64,000 nt of DNA from JAJAZB01 sp964244295 (lineage in GTDB: Bacteria; Bacteroidota; Bacteroidia; Cytophagales; Spirosomataceae), in the NCBI GenBank assembly GCA_964244295.1, contig CAXTIG010000022.1, positions 40,084-104,083 of the forward strand. The letters are read 5' to 3'. Position 1 is the first letter of the stretch; every line of letters begins with the position of its first letter. Of this stretch, positions 31,504 through 40,229 are shown piece by piece. Position numbers and translations under genes: made by a program. Below the pieces are notes generated by a model that saw nothing but the letters and a program-made list of their open reading frames with translations, was not told the origin of the DNA and did no database searches.

Positions 31504-34215
31504 TCAAAACCGGAAATCAACCCGGAGCATGACCTGACGCGGAAGCAACTGGTACGTCGTTTGGCTGACGAGGTAATTAGTCAGTTGGGTAAATGTAGCG
31601 GACGACGAATTCAACAGGTTTTTAGCCGTCAATTCCAGCGTAAGGTTGGCCTTCGAAGGGGAATACCGGGCAATCGCGTCCAGGAAGTGAAAAGACTGCT
31701 TCCCGGTATCGTTTTGCCAGTACACCGATTCGTACACCAGCAAGGCGTACCAGGCTTTCGATGGTTTGGCTTTCAGGGCGACGACCGGCTTGAGAATCCT
31801 GGTCTGACGGGTCGATTTCTGCGCCTCACGTAGTTGCGAAACCATCCATTCACCGCCTAACTCCGCGTTGAAGATTCCATCGAAGGCGGTTCGGCCGTTG
31901 AACGTTCCTTGCCAGGTGCGCACCAGATTGCGCTCCAGCGGCGCCTCGTTCACCTGGCTCTGGTACGTGGTCCAGTCCGCCGATACGATGCCTCGGACGT
32001 TAATCCGCAACGAGGGTAGGTATTTATCGACTTGGTTAAAAACCAGCAGGTTGTCGTTTGGAATTGGGGAAATCCCGGTTTGAGTGCGGGTAAACAGGTC
32101 ACTGGCATTCAACCGGGTGATGAATGGTGATTTTGTTCGTGAAAAGCTGACGTTGGAAATCAGGGTAAACTGGTGCATCCAATCCACGAAAGAATAGTTA
32201 GCCAGCAGTACTTCATCCAGGGGCCGGTTCAAACGAACGGTTCCCCGTTGGAAAGAACGGTAGTTGGTCAGGACGTTTCCGCCCAGCAAATCGGTCAGGG
32301 CCGATTGCATCTGGTTGAGGGCGTATAAAAGTTGGAGCTTACTTTCCTGGCTTATCCGCCACCGGAAACCAACGTAGGGATTGACGTAGGTTAAAAAGTC
32401 CTTGACCTGTTCTCCACGCCTCGCCTCTGTGTAGGAGATGGCTACCCTCCGCCCGGCCATCGCCAGCGATAGTTCCAGACTACCGAGGGGAATGGAATAC
32501 TCGCCCTCCGCCGAAATCTGTCGCCGGTGGTAAACCGCATCATTGACAAACGCAGAATCGGCGATGGAGCGCCAGTTGTCATTCGCGGGTTGGACTGAGA
32601 TTCCGGATTGAAACGTTTCGTTTTGATCGTCGTGGCGGAGCGTCAGGGAAAGTTTCTGGCTACGGGCGAATTTCTGGAGCCAGCGCGTCTGGATGCTAAA
32701 CACCCGGTTTTCGTTCCCAATGTTGGTGGCTACTCCTTGAGTCGCCGTCGGAAAAAGTGAGGCAAAGCGATCGGAGTTAACCACCAAATACTGGGGACGC
32801 CTAAGCAGATTGTAGGTAGCATCGAAGGTAAAAGCGCGGTTGGATGCGATGCGGCGAATGTAGCTTACTTGGTGTTGCCAGCGGGTTGAGGCTTCCTGAG
32901 TGGTTTGAGTGAGGTATTCAGTGCGTTGGGGATTTTGGGAAACTACCGAAAACAAGGACGGCGTACTTTTGCGGTACCCGAAACTCCGCCATTTCCACTG
33001 GGTACCGGGGGCGGGCAAATAGTCTAATTCTATCTGCCCGGTTACTATGCGGGGGTCGCTCCTCAGCCGTTGCGTATCGGCGACGACGAGGGAGGTGCTT
33101 TCGAGCAGGTATTCGTTTCGACTGGCAATGGCCTGCGTGTTCCGGTCGACAAACCCATATCCAAAGGCTTTCACTTTTAGTTTTGGGCTTAAGGTCAGGT
33201 TCGCATTGACGGCACCCAATCGAATGCGGTTGAAATTGCTGCGCTCCAGGGGCAGGCCTGGGGTAGAGATGCCCGGAGCCTGAATCAGTGGCCGACTCGG
33301 CATTTCAGACTGGGTGGGTTGAGATGCCGTGGATTGATCCGAGCCAAGATCGTACTCGATACCGGGCACGGGATTGTGCCCCGTGTTGCTGGCCGCACCG
33401 ATAAGGCCGAATTTAAGCCGATTGATCAGGGAAAAGGCATTGGCGCGGGCATCCAGAAATTTCGGTGGCCCGGCGGCTACGTCAGCATTTCCAAAAACGG
33501 TGCGTTTGCGATCCGGCTTTAGCTGAAGATTCAACACTGTTTTATCCGATCGATCCAGCCCTTTCAGCAACGGAGAGTCCGACGTATTCTCGATTGCCTC
33601 AACTTTATCGAGTAAATTGGAAGATAAATTCTTGGAAAGCAGGCGGTAGTTTTTGGCAAAAAACTCTTCGCCTTCGAGTAAAATTTTGTCAATCGGTTTA
33701 CCTTTGAATGTGATGCCGCCCGTCTCACTCACTTGAATACCGGGCAATTTTTTCAACACGTCTTCGACAACCTTTTCCGAGCCATCGATAAATTTCTGCA
33801 CACTGTACACCATCGTGTCGCCCTTCACCTGAATGGGAAGGGCCTCGGCTCGTACTCGTACTTCTCGCAAGGTGATAGCTTCACGCTCAAGTGAAAAGTT
33901 GTACGAATTCTTAAGTGTTTTGGGTAGCAACCAGATGTGCTGGCTATTGAACCCTAAACTATTGACCGATAAGAGATAAGCAAGTGTGTCAGACTCAAAA
34001 CTAAGATTATAGGTTCCACTCTCATCGGTAGTAGCATATGCGATTACGGTGGTATCTGTTAGTGGTTCGACTTTTTGTACAACCGAAATTAGTACGATTG
34101 CGTTTGACAAAGAATGACCTGTCTGATCCGTTACATTACCATCCACAGAGCGAATCGCCTGTCCAAAAATAGTCAGTGGTGAGGTAAATAAAAAGAAAAA
34201 AAATAATCGAATCAT
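31504..34215 (-). CDS. TonB-dependent receptor-like outer-membrane protein
   Basis: 903 residues: signal peptide (MIRLFFFFLFTSPLTIFGQ), a carboxypeptidase-regulatory-like domain (about 25-110, VDGNVTDQTGHSLSNAIV), a plug (about 115-230: VVEDVLKKLPGIQVSETG, PIDKILLEGEEFFAKNY), then a long beta-barrel ending in Phe (LRVDFRF). This is the TonB-receptor-like branch that occurs with GLPGLI proteins; one lies directly upstream. TonB box not seen. Codon use becomes more AT-rich toward its 5' end. The cargo is unknown. Confidence 0.82.
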   Translation of the reverse strand: MIRLFFFFLFTSPLTIFGQAIRSVDGNVTDQTGHSLSNAIVLISVVQKVEPLTDTTVIAYATTDESGTYNLSFESDTLAYLLSVNSLGFNSQHIWLLPKTLKNSYNFSLEREAITLREVRVRAEALPIQVKGDTMVYSVQKFIDGSEKVVEDVLKKLPGIQVSETGGITFKGKPIDKILLEGEEFFAKNYRLLSKNLSSNLLDKVEAIENTSDSPLLKGLDRSDKTVLNLQLKPDRKRTVFGNADVAAGPPKFLDARANAFSLINRLKFGLIGAASNTGHNPVPGIEYDLGSDQSTASQPTQSEMPSRPLIQAPGISTPGLPLERSNFNRIRLGAVNANLTLSPKLKVKAFGYGFVDRNTQAIASRNEYLLESTSLVVADTQRLRSDPRIVTGQIELDYLPAPGTQWKWRSFGYRKSTPSLFSVVSQNPQRTEYLTQTTQEASTRWQHQVSYIRRIASNRAFTFDATYNLLRRPQYLVVNSDRFASLFPTATQGVATNIGNENRVFSIQTRWLQKFARSQKLSLTLRHDDQNETFQSGISVQPANDNWRSIADSAFVNDAVYHRRQISAEGEYSIPLGSLELSLAMAGRRVAISYTEARRGEQVKDFLTYVNPYVGFRWRISQESKLQLLYALNQMQSALTDLLGGNVLTNYRSFQRGTVRLNRPLDEVLLANYSFVDWMHQFTLISNVSFSRTKSPFITRLNASDLFTRTQTGISPIPNDNLLVFNQVDKYLPSLRINVRGIVSADWTTYQSQVNEAPLERNLVRTWQGTFNGRTAFDGIFNAELGGEWMVSQLREAQKSTRQTRILKPVVALKAKPSKAWYALLVYESVYWQNDTGKQSFHFLDAIARYSPSKANLTLELTAKNLLNSSSATFTQLTNYLVSQTTYQLLPRQVMLRVDFRF

Positions 34216-34253
34216 TTAGCCATCTAGTAGTGATTTTTATACTATTTGATAGT

Positions 34254-35015
34254 TTAGTTTGGATAATTGTCAATACTAAACTTATTTAATTCGATAACAA
34301 CGTTTCCTTGAATTGATTTACTTTCGAGATCATGTTTAATGTCGGAAAGCCGCTTTTTTCTAAATTCTGAAAATTCAGAAGAAGAATAAATTTTGCTTCC
34401 TTGTTTGATAGGAAAAATTGATAATGATTTACCTAACTCAATCGAATGGAATTTAAAAATAACTTCCTTATCATCCGAATTGGCTTCAAGTATGAGGCCC
34501 GGTAAGCCCCATAACTTCCAAGGACCAGCCTTTACAGGAATTGAAGTTGTGAACCAGACTGTATATGTTCTGTTTTTGTATATAGCGGAGGCTTTTTGAC
34601 AAGAAAAGGAGCCGATCTGTTTTCTATCGTTAAATAATTTCCAAGAAATTTTCGGAAGAACCTCCTGGACAGAAAAATCTTTCCCTAAAATAGGCTCATT
34701 TGAAAATAGTGTTTTTGATTTGACATTGATGTAAACTTTAGGTTTCTCAAGAGTGGCACCCCCTCGACGAATTATAACATCATTAGAATTTTTATCTTCA
34801 ATTTCTTCATCTTTAAAATCATCTGTTTTAGCCTGAACATATAAAAATTCATTATTGCTAAAATATAAAGTCATTACCTTAGGTAAGTCATTAAATTTTT
34901 GAGCATTAGATTGCACAATTAGCGTATAATGAACTATTCCTTTTGTCATAAATTGGCAAAAAGTAGATTTCGTTAATAATAATACTAATGATGATACAAA
35001 GACAATCTTTTTCAT
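34254..35015 (-). CDS. GLPGLI-family protein
   Basis: 253 residues: signal peptide (MKKIVFVSSLVLLLTKSTFCQ) and the family-naming segment WKLWGLPGLILEA at about residue 165. GLPGLI proteins are secreted or periplasmic, of unknown function, and usually sit beside a TonB-receptor-like gene, as here (38 bp spacing). DNA is strikingly AT-rich compared with the neighbours, suggesting later acquisition. Confidence 0.92.
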   Translation of the reverse strand: MKKIVFVSSLVLLLTKSTFCQFMTKGIVHYTLIVQSNAQKFNDLPKVMTLYFSNNEFLYVQAKTDDFKDEEIEDKNSNDVIIRRGGATLEKPKVYINVKSKTLFSNEPILGKDFSVQEVLPKISWKLFNDRKQIGSFSCQKASAIYKNRTYTVWFTTSIPVKAGPWKLWGLPGLILEANSDDKEVIFKFHSIELGKSLSIFPIKQGSKIYSSSEFSEFRKKRLSDIKHDLESKSIQGNVVIELNKFSIDNYPN

Positions 35016-35084
35016 TATATTAATCAGTTTACTCTTTTAAGTGATTTTCTAACCAATAGAAACTTTTCTTATGAAAGGATTTTA

Positions 35085-35207
35085 TACTAATTCAATTCTC
35101 GAATGTCGTAGCGGCAGTGCTTGCCTCCGCCCTGATGTCTCAGGTGACGACCACTAGGGGCGGGGCAAGCATTGCCGCTACGACACGATAAATTTGAATT
35201 GATATTA
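35085..35207. repeat. Imperfect inverted repeat with GTCGTAGCGGCA arms
   Basis: TGTCGTAGCGGCAGTGCTTGCC and the complement (GGCAAGCATTGCCGCTACGACA) form the core stem; an outer AATTCAATT/AATTGAATT-type pair extends it. It lies between the small Cys-rich gene and the GLPGLI gene. Confidence 0.8.
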
Positions 35208-35417
35208 GGAGCACCAATCTACCCCGCTGACAACTGCTTTGGCCCTCTCGCGGGCTTGGGCACAATTTGCTCCATAGCCTTCGGCTCGTCCAGCATACGT
35301 TCCATCAGGACAGTATACGTGGTATGTAAACGTACAACTAGTACCATCGTTGCTTTCTCTGAAAGATGGCGTGTTGACCAAGCTAGTAGCCAGAAAGATA
35401 AAGAGAAGTTTGAACAT
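35205..35417 (-). CDS. Small secreted cysteine-containing peptide (candidate)
   Basis: 70 residues: a good signal peptide (MFKLLFIFLATSLVNTPS) followed by about 50 residues with four cysteines (SCTF, VYCPDG, GANCAQ, VDWCS) that could form two disulfides. No family recognised. It is read between GLPGLI and the LuxR-HTH gene on the same strand. The signal-peptide-plus-even-Cys pattern makes it more than a chance frame, but no homology support is available here. Confidence 0.5.
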   Translation of the reverse strand: MFKLLFIFLATSLVNTPSFRESNDGTSCTFTYHVYCPDGTYAGRAEGYGANCAQARERAKAVVSGVDWCS

Positions 35418-35550
35418 AATGTTAGATTTTTAAGGTTACGAAAAGGGCAACCATCAATCAAGCCGGTTGCTGACCACAAACTTCACGTTCTCCGTCAACC
35501 TCTCCAATACCTCATCTCTGGTAATGGCCTACCGGCAAGCCGGTAAATTC

Positions 35551-35808
35551 CTACGGATTTTCCGAATCCAGACTATTTTCTGCCCAGCCTCTCAGGAAAT
35601 CACGGTGCCTGACGGCGTACAGCAGCAGCGCCTGTGGCCCTTCAAGTTTGAGTCTCCGACGGATATTCCGGCGGTGGGTATCTACCGTTTCCGGGCTGAT
35701 GTTCAGCGAATCGGCAATCTGTTTTGAACTCAGTTCCTGGGAGAGGTAGAAAAGTACGCGCTGCTCTTGCAAAGAAAGGAGTTGTACAATGGGGTGAAGA
35801 CGCGACAT
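35551..35808 (-). CDS. Stand-alone LuxR-type HTH protein
   Basis: 85 residues, little more than a LuxR (NarL) DNA-binding domain: LSLQEQRVLFYLSQELSSKQIADSLNISPETVDTHRRNIRRRLKLEGPQALLLYA. No receiver or ligand domain precedes it: the frame upstream is closed. Short GerE-like regulators exist, so it may be whole; it could also be a fragment of a larger regulator. A 14-base G run lies about 105 bp upstream. Confidence 0.75.
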   Translation of the reverse strand: MSRLHPIVQLLSLQEQRVLFYLSQELSSKQIADSLNISPETVDTHRRNIRRRLKLEGPQALLLYAVRHRDFLRGWAENSLDSENP

Positions 35809-35911
35809 TTTGCGGGCGGGGCGGTTAGGGCGGTTTGGAATGAAGGCAATCTACCCCAAAAACCAATACGACACGGTACGGAAACGAAGTATGATGTTGA
35901 ATTAACTTTCA

Positions 35912-35925
35912 GGGGGGGGGGGGGG
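35912..35925. repeat. Poly-G tract, 14 bases
   Basis: Uninterrupted run of 14 G (poly-C on the minus strand) in the spacer between the end of the bestrophin gene and the LuxR-HTH gene start, upstream of the latter. Long G runs are slippery; it could be phase-variable or a sequencing artefact. Confidence 0.9.
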
Positions 35926-36047
35926 TAACTAATTGATAATCAGTACTATTTTTCTGTTGGCATTCGAAGACTATTTATTTAACGGTCAAAGAGCGCGTGA
36001 TCACTTCCCCGGTTTTTATTCATCCAAAGCCGGTCTGATCAGTCCAA

Positions 36048-36929
36048 TCACAACAATTCCCCCACGTGCTTGCGCATATTTTCACAAAACTCTTCCATTG
36101 GCAAATCGTTGGCATCGAGGCCGAAGGGGTCTTCGATGTCTTCGGCGATGACTTCGAGGCTGGTCAACACGTAGAAAATAAACACCACCACCGGAATCAC
36201 GTAGTAATGCAGACTCATCACGTACCCAAAGGGCAGCGTGACGCAGTAGATGACGATGAATTTTTTCAGAAACGAACTGTACGAGTACGGAATCGGCGTG
36301 TTTTTGATGCGCTCGCAGGCCCCGGTGATGTCGGTCAGGGCCTGAATTTCGGGGTTCAGTACCAGCAACTGCTCGGGCATGATCACGCCCCGGAAGTACA
36401 GGTCGTTGAGTCTCCCGAAAATCTCGGACGCTACGTAATTGGGCAGGTGGCTGCCCTGCGGCAGGCGCTCCACCGGGTACTCAGGCAAGCTCTCCCAGTC
36501 TTCCGCCCGGAAGGCACCGCGCAGGTGGTTTTTGAGCACGAAGGCGAAATTGGGAATCATCACCCGAAAAAATTTCCGGTCCGCTTCGTCAGCCGCATTG
36601 ATGATGTGCGAAAGTTTGATGCTCAGGTTGCGGGCGTTGTTGGTGAGCGCCCCCCACTGCCGCCGCCCCTCGTACCAGCGATCGTAGGCGGTGTTGGTGC
36701 GAAACACGAGCAGCGTCGAGATGGCGAATCCAAGCAGCGAGTGCATCACGGCCACGTTGCTCCAATCCATGGCGTGGTCGACGTGAAACCAGTCGAGCAC
36801 GGCGAAGGCCACGAGCGCAGTGTAGCCGGTCATGGCGAGCAGGAGGGGGGCCAGTTTACGGGAGGTGTCGGCGGAGTTGAAGGAAAAAACGGCCGACCAC
36901 CAGGCTTTGTCGTCGTAGGAAGAAATCAT
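36048..36929 (-). CDS. Bestrophin-like membrane protein
   Basis: 293 residues with four predicted membrane helices and the bestrophin/RFP-TM phrases LLGFAISTLLVFRTNTAYDRWYEGRRQWGAL (about 65-95) and VTLPFGYVMSLHYYVIPVVVFIFYVLTSLEVIAEDIEDPFG (about 225-270, with the acidic bestrophin segment). Bacterial homologues form pentameric ion channels (some conduct cations). Its stop is 64 bp from a G-rich spacer; no operon partner. Confidence 0.9.
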   Translation of the reverse strand: MISSYDDKAWWSAVFSFNSADTSRKLAPLLLAMTGYTALVAFAVLDWFHVDHAMDWSNVAVMHSLLGFAISTLLVFRTNTAYDRWYEGRRQWGALTNNARNLSIKLSHIINAADEADRKFFRVMIPNFAFVLKNHLRGAFRAEDWESLPEYPVERLPQGSHLPNYVASEIFGRLNDLYFRGVIMPEQLLVLNPEIQALTDITGACERIKNTPIPYSYSSFLKKFIVIYCVTLPFGYVMSLHYYVIPVVVFIFYVLTSLEVIAEDIEDPFGLDANDLPMEEFCENMRKHVGELL

Positions 36930-36940
36930 AGTTGTTGGGT

Positions 36941-37001
36941 TGTCATCCCGACTGGTTTGTCATCCCGACGCAGGAGGGATGACAAACCAGTCGGGATGAC
37001 A
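36941..37001. repeat. TGTCATCCCGACTGG palindrome
   Basis: Arms of about 26 bp starting TGTCATCCCGACTGGTTTG with an internal second copy of TGTCATCCC. It fills the gap from the bestrophin start to the recQ stop, both genes on the minus strand. A relative of the GTCATCCTGAGC family. Confidence 0.85.
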
Positions 37002-37008
37002 AATAAAG

Positions 37009-38982
37009 TCAGGACTTGTACAAATTCCCCAGCGCATCGTACCCAATCACCCCCTCCGCTACCAACTCCCGCAGCAGCACAATGAGCGCGTTTTCATTGC
37101 GCGGGGCCAGCGTGGCAATGAGTTTGTGGACGGTCATCCCGCCTTCGGCGAGGGTGGTCAGGATGCGTTCGCGGTCGGCGGCTGCTCCGACCAAGAGGTC
37201 GGAGCCACCTTTTCGTTTTGCCAAACAATTATCACAAACCCCACACTCCGCCTCCGAGCGTTCATCGAAATACTCCAGCAGCATCTGCGTCCGGCAGCGC
37301 CGGGTTTGCTGGACGTAACGCACCACCGCCCGCACCTTGTCGAGGTCGCGCTGGCGGCGGGCGGCGATGGCGGCCAGGCCCAGCGGCAGGGTCGTCGCGT
37401 CGAGGCGGGGCGTTAGAAACGTGAGCGTGGGCTTGGATTTTTGCGGTTCGTACTCGGCCACGCCCATCGCCGTGAGTTGGCGCAGCACCTCCCCAATTTC
37501 GGTGAACGGCACCCGGAATGCCTTGCCCAGCGCGTTTTCCGAAATCGGCACGAAACCCGAAAACAACTCCCCGCCGTACTGCCGCAGCAGCAGTTTCGTA
37601 AACGCGTCGAAGCGCTCGTTTTTCACCTGAAACTCGTACAGCGCCCGGTGATCGACGGTGAGGTGGAGTTTAGACGGCTGAAAAAACGCGTCGCTGAGGC
37701 TGAGGAAGCCTTCGCTTTCCAGGGTTTTCAAGCAGTAAAACGTCTCGGTGGCGGCCAGCCCGAAGGTCGCACCGAAGTCCGCCGAATCGAACTCGAAGGC
37801 CGCCCCCTCGCCGCTGCCGGTGGCGAGTTTGTAGTAATTGGCCAGGCACTGGTACGTCCGCCGCACCCGTTCGGCGGGCGGGTAGCTTTGTTCCACCTGC
37901 CGCTCCAGGTCGGCGGCGTCGGCGGGGCCGTAGAGCGCCACGGCCCAGGCTTTCTGCCCGTCGCGCCCCGCCCGGCCCGCTTCCTGGTAGTAGGCTTCGA
38001 GGGTGTCGGGCAGGTCGAGGTGGACCACCAGGCGCACGTCGGGTTTGTCGATGCCCATGCCGAAGGCGTTGGTCGCCACCATCACCCGCACGCCGCCCCG
38101 GAGCCAGGCTTCCTGCCGGGCGAAGCGCTCGGCGTTGGGCAGGCCAGCGTGGTAAAAATGGGCTGGAATGCCCCGCGCCGTCAACTGCTCGGCGATGGCC
38201 TGCGTGCGCTTGCGGTTGCGGACGTACACCACGGCGGTGCCGGGGACTTTCTGGAGCATTTTCAACAAACGTCCTTCTTTATTTTCTTCCAACAATGTCG
38301 AGTAGCTCAGGTTGGCACGGGCGAAACTTTGCTGGAACAAAACGGGTCGCCGCATTCCGAGTTTTTCCTGCACGTCGGCCTTCACCTCGCGGGTGGCGGT
38401 GGCGGTAAGGGCGATGAGCGGGGCCGTGGGCACCAGTTCGCGGAATTCGGCGATTTTCAGGTACGGCGGGCGAAAGTCGTAGCCCCAGGCCGACACGCAG
38501 TGGGCCTCGTCCACAGCCAGCAGGCTGACGGTCATTTGCTTGACTCGTTCCTTGAGCAACGTCGTTTGGAGGCGTTCGGGCGAGACGTACAGAAACCGCA
38601 TTTGCTGGTCATAAATGCAGTTGTCGAGGGCAATGTCGATTTCGCGGCGGCTCATGCCCGAAAACACCGCCGTGGCTCGGATGCCCCGGCGTTTAAGCCC
38701 CTCGACCTGATCTTTCATCAACGCGATCAGGGGTGAAATCACGAGACAAATTCCCCCCAACGCCAGCGCGGGCACCTGAAAACACAGCGATTTCCCCCCG
38801 CCCGTGGGCAGCAGCGCGAGCGTATCGCGCCCGGCCAGCACGGCGCGGATGATGTCTTCCTGCAAGGGCCGGAACGCCTCGTAGCCCCAGTGCTGCCGGA
38901 GGAGTTGGTGAAGGTCGGGGGTGGAAAGAGATTCGGAAATGGGCACCGGAGCGGGGTTCTCCTGGGGGTTGGGTGAAATCAA
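37009..38982 (-). CDS. recQ: RecQ-family ATP-dependent DNA helicase
   Basis: 657 residues from TTG (MISPNPQENP). Helicase motifs: LLPTGGGKSLCFQ (Walker A), AVDEAHCVSAWGYDFRP (DEAH box), ALTATATREV, DKPDVRLVVHLDLPDTLEAYYQEAGRAGRDG. A zinc-binding RQC part has C...C in RRCRTQMLLEYFDERSEAECGVCDNCLA. The C-terminal HRDC domain is replaced by a short winged-helix-like tail, as in many short RecQs. A TATTTTTA -7-like word directly upstream supports the TTG start. It unwinds DNA in repair and recombination. Confidence 0.94.
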   Translation of the reverse strand: MISPNPQENPAPVPISESLSTPDLHQLLRQHWGYEAFRPLQEDIIRAVLAGRDTLALLPTGGGKSLCFQVPALALGGICLVISPLIALMKDQVEGLKRRGIRATAVFSGMSRREIDIALDNCIYDQQMRFLYVSPERLQTTLLKERVKQMTVSLLAVDEAHCVSAWGYDFRPPYLKIAEFRELVPTAPLIALTATATREVKADVQEKLGMRRPVLFQQSFARANLSYSTLLEENKEGRLLKMLQKVPGTAVVYVRNRKRTQAIAEQLTARGIPAHFYHAGLPNAERFARQEAWLRGGVRVMVATNAFGMGIDKPDVRLVVHLDLPDTLEAYYQEAGRAGRDGQKAWAVALYGPADAADLERQVEQSYPPAERVRRTYQCLANYYKLATGSGEGAAFEFDSADFGATFGLAATETFYCLKTLESEGFLSLSDAFFQPSKLHLTVDHRALYEFQVKNERFDAFTKLLLRQYGGELFSGFVPISENALGKAFRVPFTEIGEVLRQLTAMGVAEYEPQKSKPTLTFLTPRLDATTLPLGLAAIAARRQRDLDKVRAVVRYVQQTRRCRTQMLLEYFDERSEAECGVCDNCLAKRKGGSDLLVGAAADRERILTTLAEGGMTVHKLIATLAPRNENALIVLLRELVAEGVIGYDALGNLYKS

Positions 38983-39068
38983 GGTTAAAAATAGCGGACG
39001 GCGTTGCGAATGTGGGGAGAAAAGGCAAATTTTCGCCCGATTCTCACCTCAATCCCCCTTCTAAAATC

Positions 39069-39605
39069 ATGAAACTGCTCAAAAAAATCGGCCTCGGCCT
39101 GCTGGCGCTGCTCGTGCTGCTGGCCCTGATTTCGTTCCTGCTGCCCAAACAGATTCACGTCGAGCGCACGGCGCTGATTCAAGCCCCCGACTCGGTGCTG
39201 TTCGCCCAGGTCAACACGATGAAAAACTGGAGCAACTGGTCGCCCTGGCACCAGATCGACCCGCAGCACACGCAGTACACCTTCGGCGACAAACCGGCGG
39301 GCGAAGGGGCCTGGTACTCCTGGACCAGCACCAATTCGAGCGTGGGCAGCGGCAAACTCACCGTGACGAAGAGCGTCCCCAGCGAAACCATCGAAGCGGC
39401 CCTCGATTTTGGCGACCAGGGCACGGCCAAATCCGCCTACTACTTCAAATCCGAAGGCAACGCGACACGAGTCACCTTCACGATGGACAGCGACATGAGC
39501 CAGCCACCCGTGATCGGCCCTTACTTCGGCCTGCTGATGGACGGTTGGATCGGGAATGATTACGAAAAGGGCCTGGAAAACCTGGCGAAGGTGGCGAAGC
39601 GGTAG
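39069..39605 (+). CDS. Membrane-anchored SRPBCC-family protein
   Basis: 178 residues from ATG 39069: one N-terminal membrane helix (LLKKIGLGLLALLVLLALISFLL), then an SRPBCC/START-like (polyketide cyclase-type) domain (HVERTALIQAPDSVLFAQVNTMKNWSNWSPWHQID). Hydrophobic-ligand binding is the usual property; ligand unknown. Divergent from recQ. Confidence 0.82.
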   Translation: MKLLKKIGLGLLALLVLLALISFLLPKQIHVERTALIQAPDSVLFAQVNTMKNWSNWSPWHQIDPQHTQYTFGDKPAGEGAWYSWTSTNSSVGSGKLTVTKSVPSETIEAALDFGDQGTAKSAYYFKSEGNATRVTFTMDSDMSQPPVIGPYFGLLMDGWIGNDYEKGLENLAKVAKR

Positions 39606-39617
39606 GAATGGTTTTTT

Positions 39618-39667
39618 TCAAAAACACTGTCATCCTTTCGCTACGCTCAGGATGACAGTGTTTTTGA
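39618..39667. terminator. TGTCATCC hairpin terminator between SRPBCC and msrB
   Basis: CAAAAACACTGTCATCCT pairs with its complement around a TTCGCTACGCTC loop (itself part of the GTCATCCTGAGCGTAGCGAA word); T-runs flank both sides. Confidence 0.85.
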
Positions 39668-39686
39668 ATTTCACCCCTGATTTCCC

Positions 39687-40103
39687 ATGGAAAAAATCAT
39701 CAAATCCGACGACGAATGGCGGCGGCAACTTACGCCGGATCAGTACCGCGTGACGCGGAAAAAAGGCACGGAATCGCCCTGGTCAGGCGAATACTGCGAA
39801 GCCCATGATCCGGGTCTGTACGCCTGCGTGTGCTGCGGACTGGAGTTGTTCGACTCGCGCAAGAAATTTGAATCGGGCACGGGCTGGCCAAGTTTCAACG
39901 CGCCCGTCGTGCCCGACCACGTCGAAGAAGAAACCGACGTGGCCTACGGCATGGTACGCACCGAAGTGCTCTGCGCCCGCTGCGACGCTCACCTGGGGCA
40001 CGTGTTCCCCGACGGACCTCCGCCCACCGGCCTACGGTACTGCATCAATTCGGTCGCGCTAAAACTGGTTGCAACCGAGTCGGAATGGGTTCCGGTGACG
40101 TAA
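39687..40103 (+). CDS. msrB: Peptide-methionine (R)-S-oxide reductase MsrB
   Basis: 138 residues, full MsrB domain. Two zinc Cys pairs: YACVCCGLELF and VLCARCDAHLGHVF; catalytic Cys in RYCINSVAL; GTGWPSF substrate loop. It reduces R-methionine sulfoxide in proteins; no signal peptide, so cytoplasmic. Two hairpins flank it, so it is its own transcription unit. Confidence 0.96.
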   Translation: MEKIIKSDDEWRRQLTPDQYRVTRKKGTESPWSGEYCEAHDPGLYACVCCGLELFDSRKKFESGTGWPSFNAPVVPDHVEEETDVAYGMVRTEVLCARCDAHLGHVFPDGPPPTGLRYCINSVALKLVATESEWVPVT

Positions 40104-40175
40104 ATTCCGGGATGCTTCGCGAAATGCGGGATTTTATCTATTTTTCTGACGAAAACCACTCGTTCGTCGTTTTAG

Positions 40176-40210
40176 AAGACCTGAGCGGTACGCAACCTTT
40201 CAGGTCTTTT
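40176..40210 (+). terminator. Terminator hairpin AAGACCTGA...TCAGGTCTT
   Basis: 9-bp arms (40176-40184 and 40200-40208) followed by TTTTTC; it lies 20 bp before the next ATG, downstream of msrB. Confidence 0.7.
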
Positions 40211-40229
40211 TCATGTACTTGATTCACGT

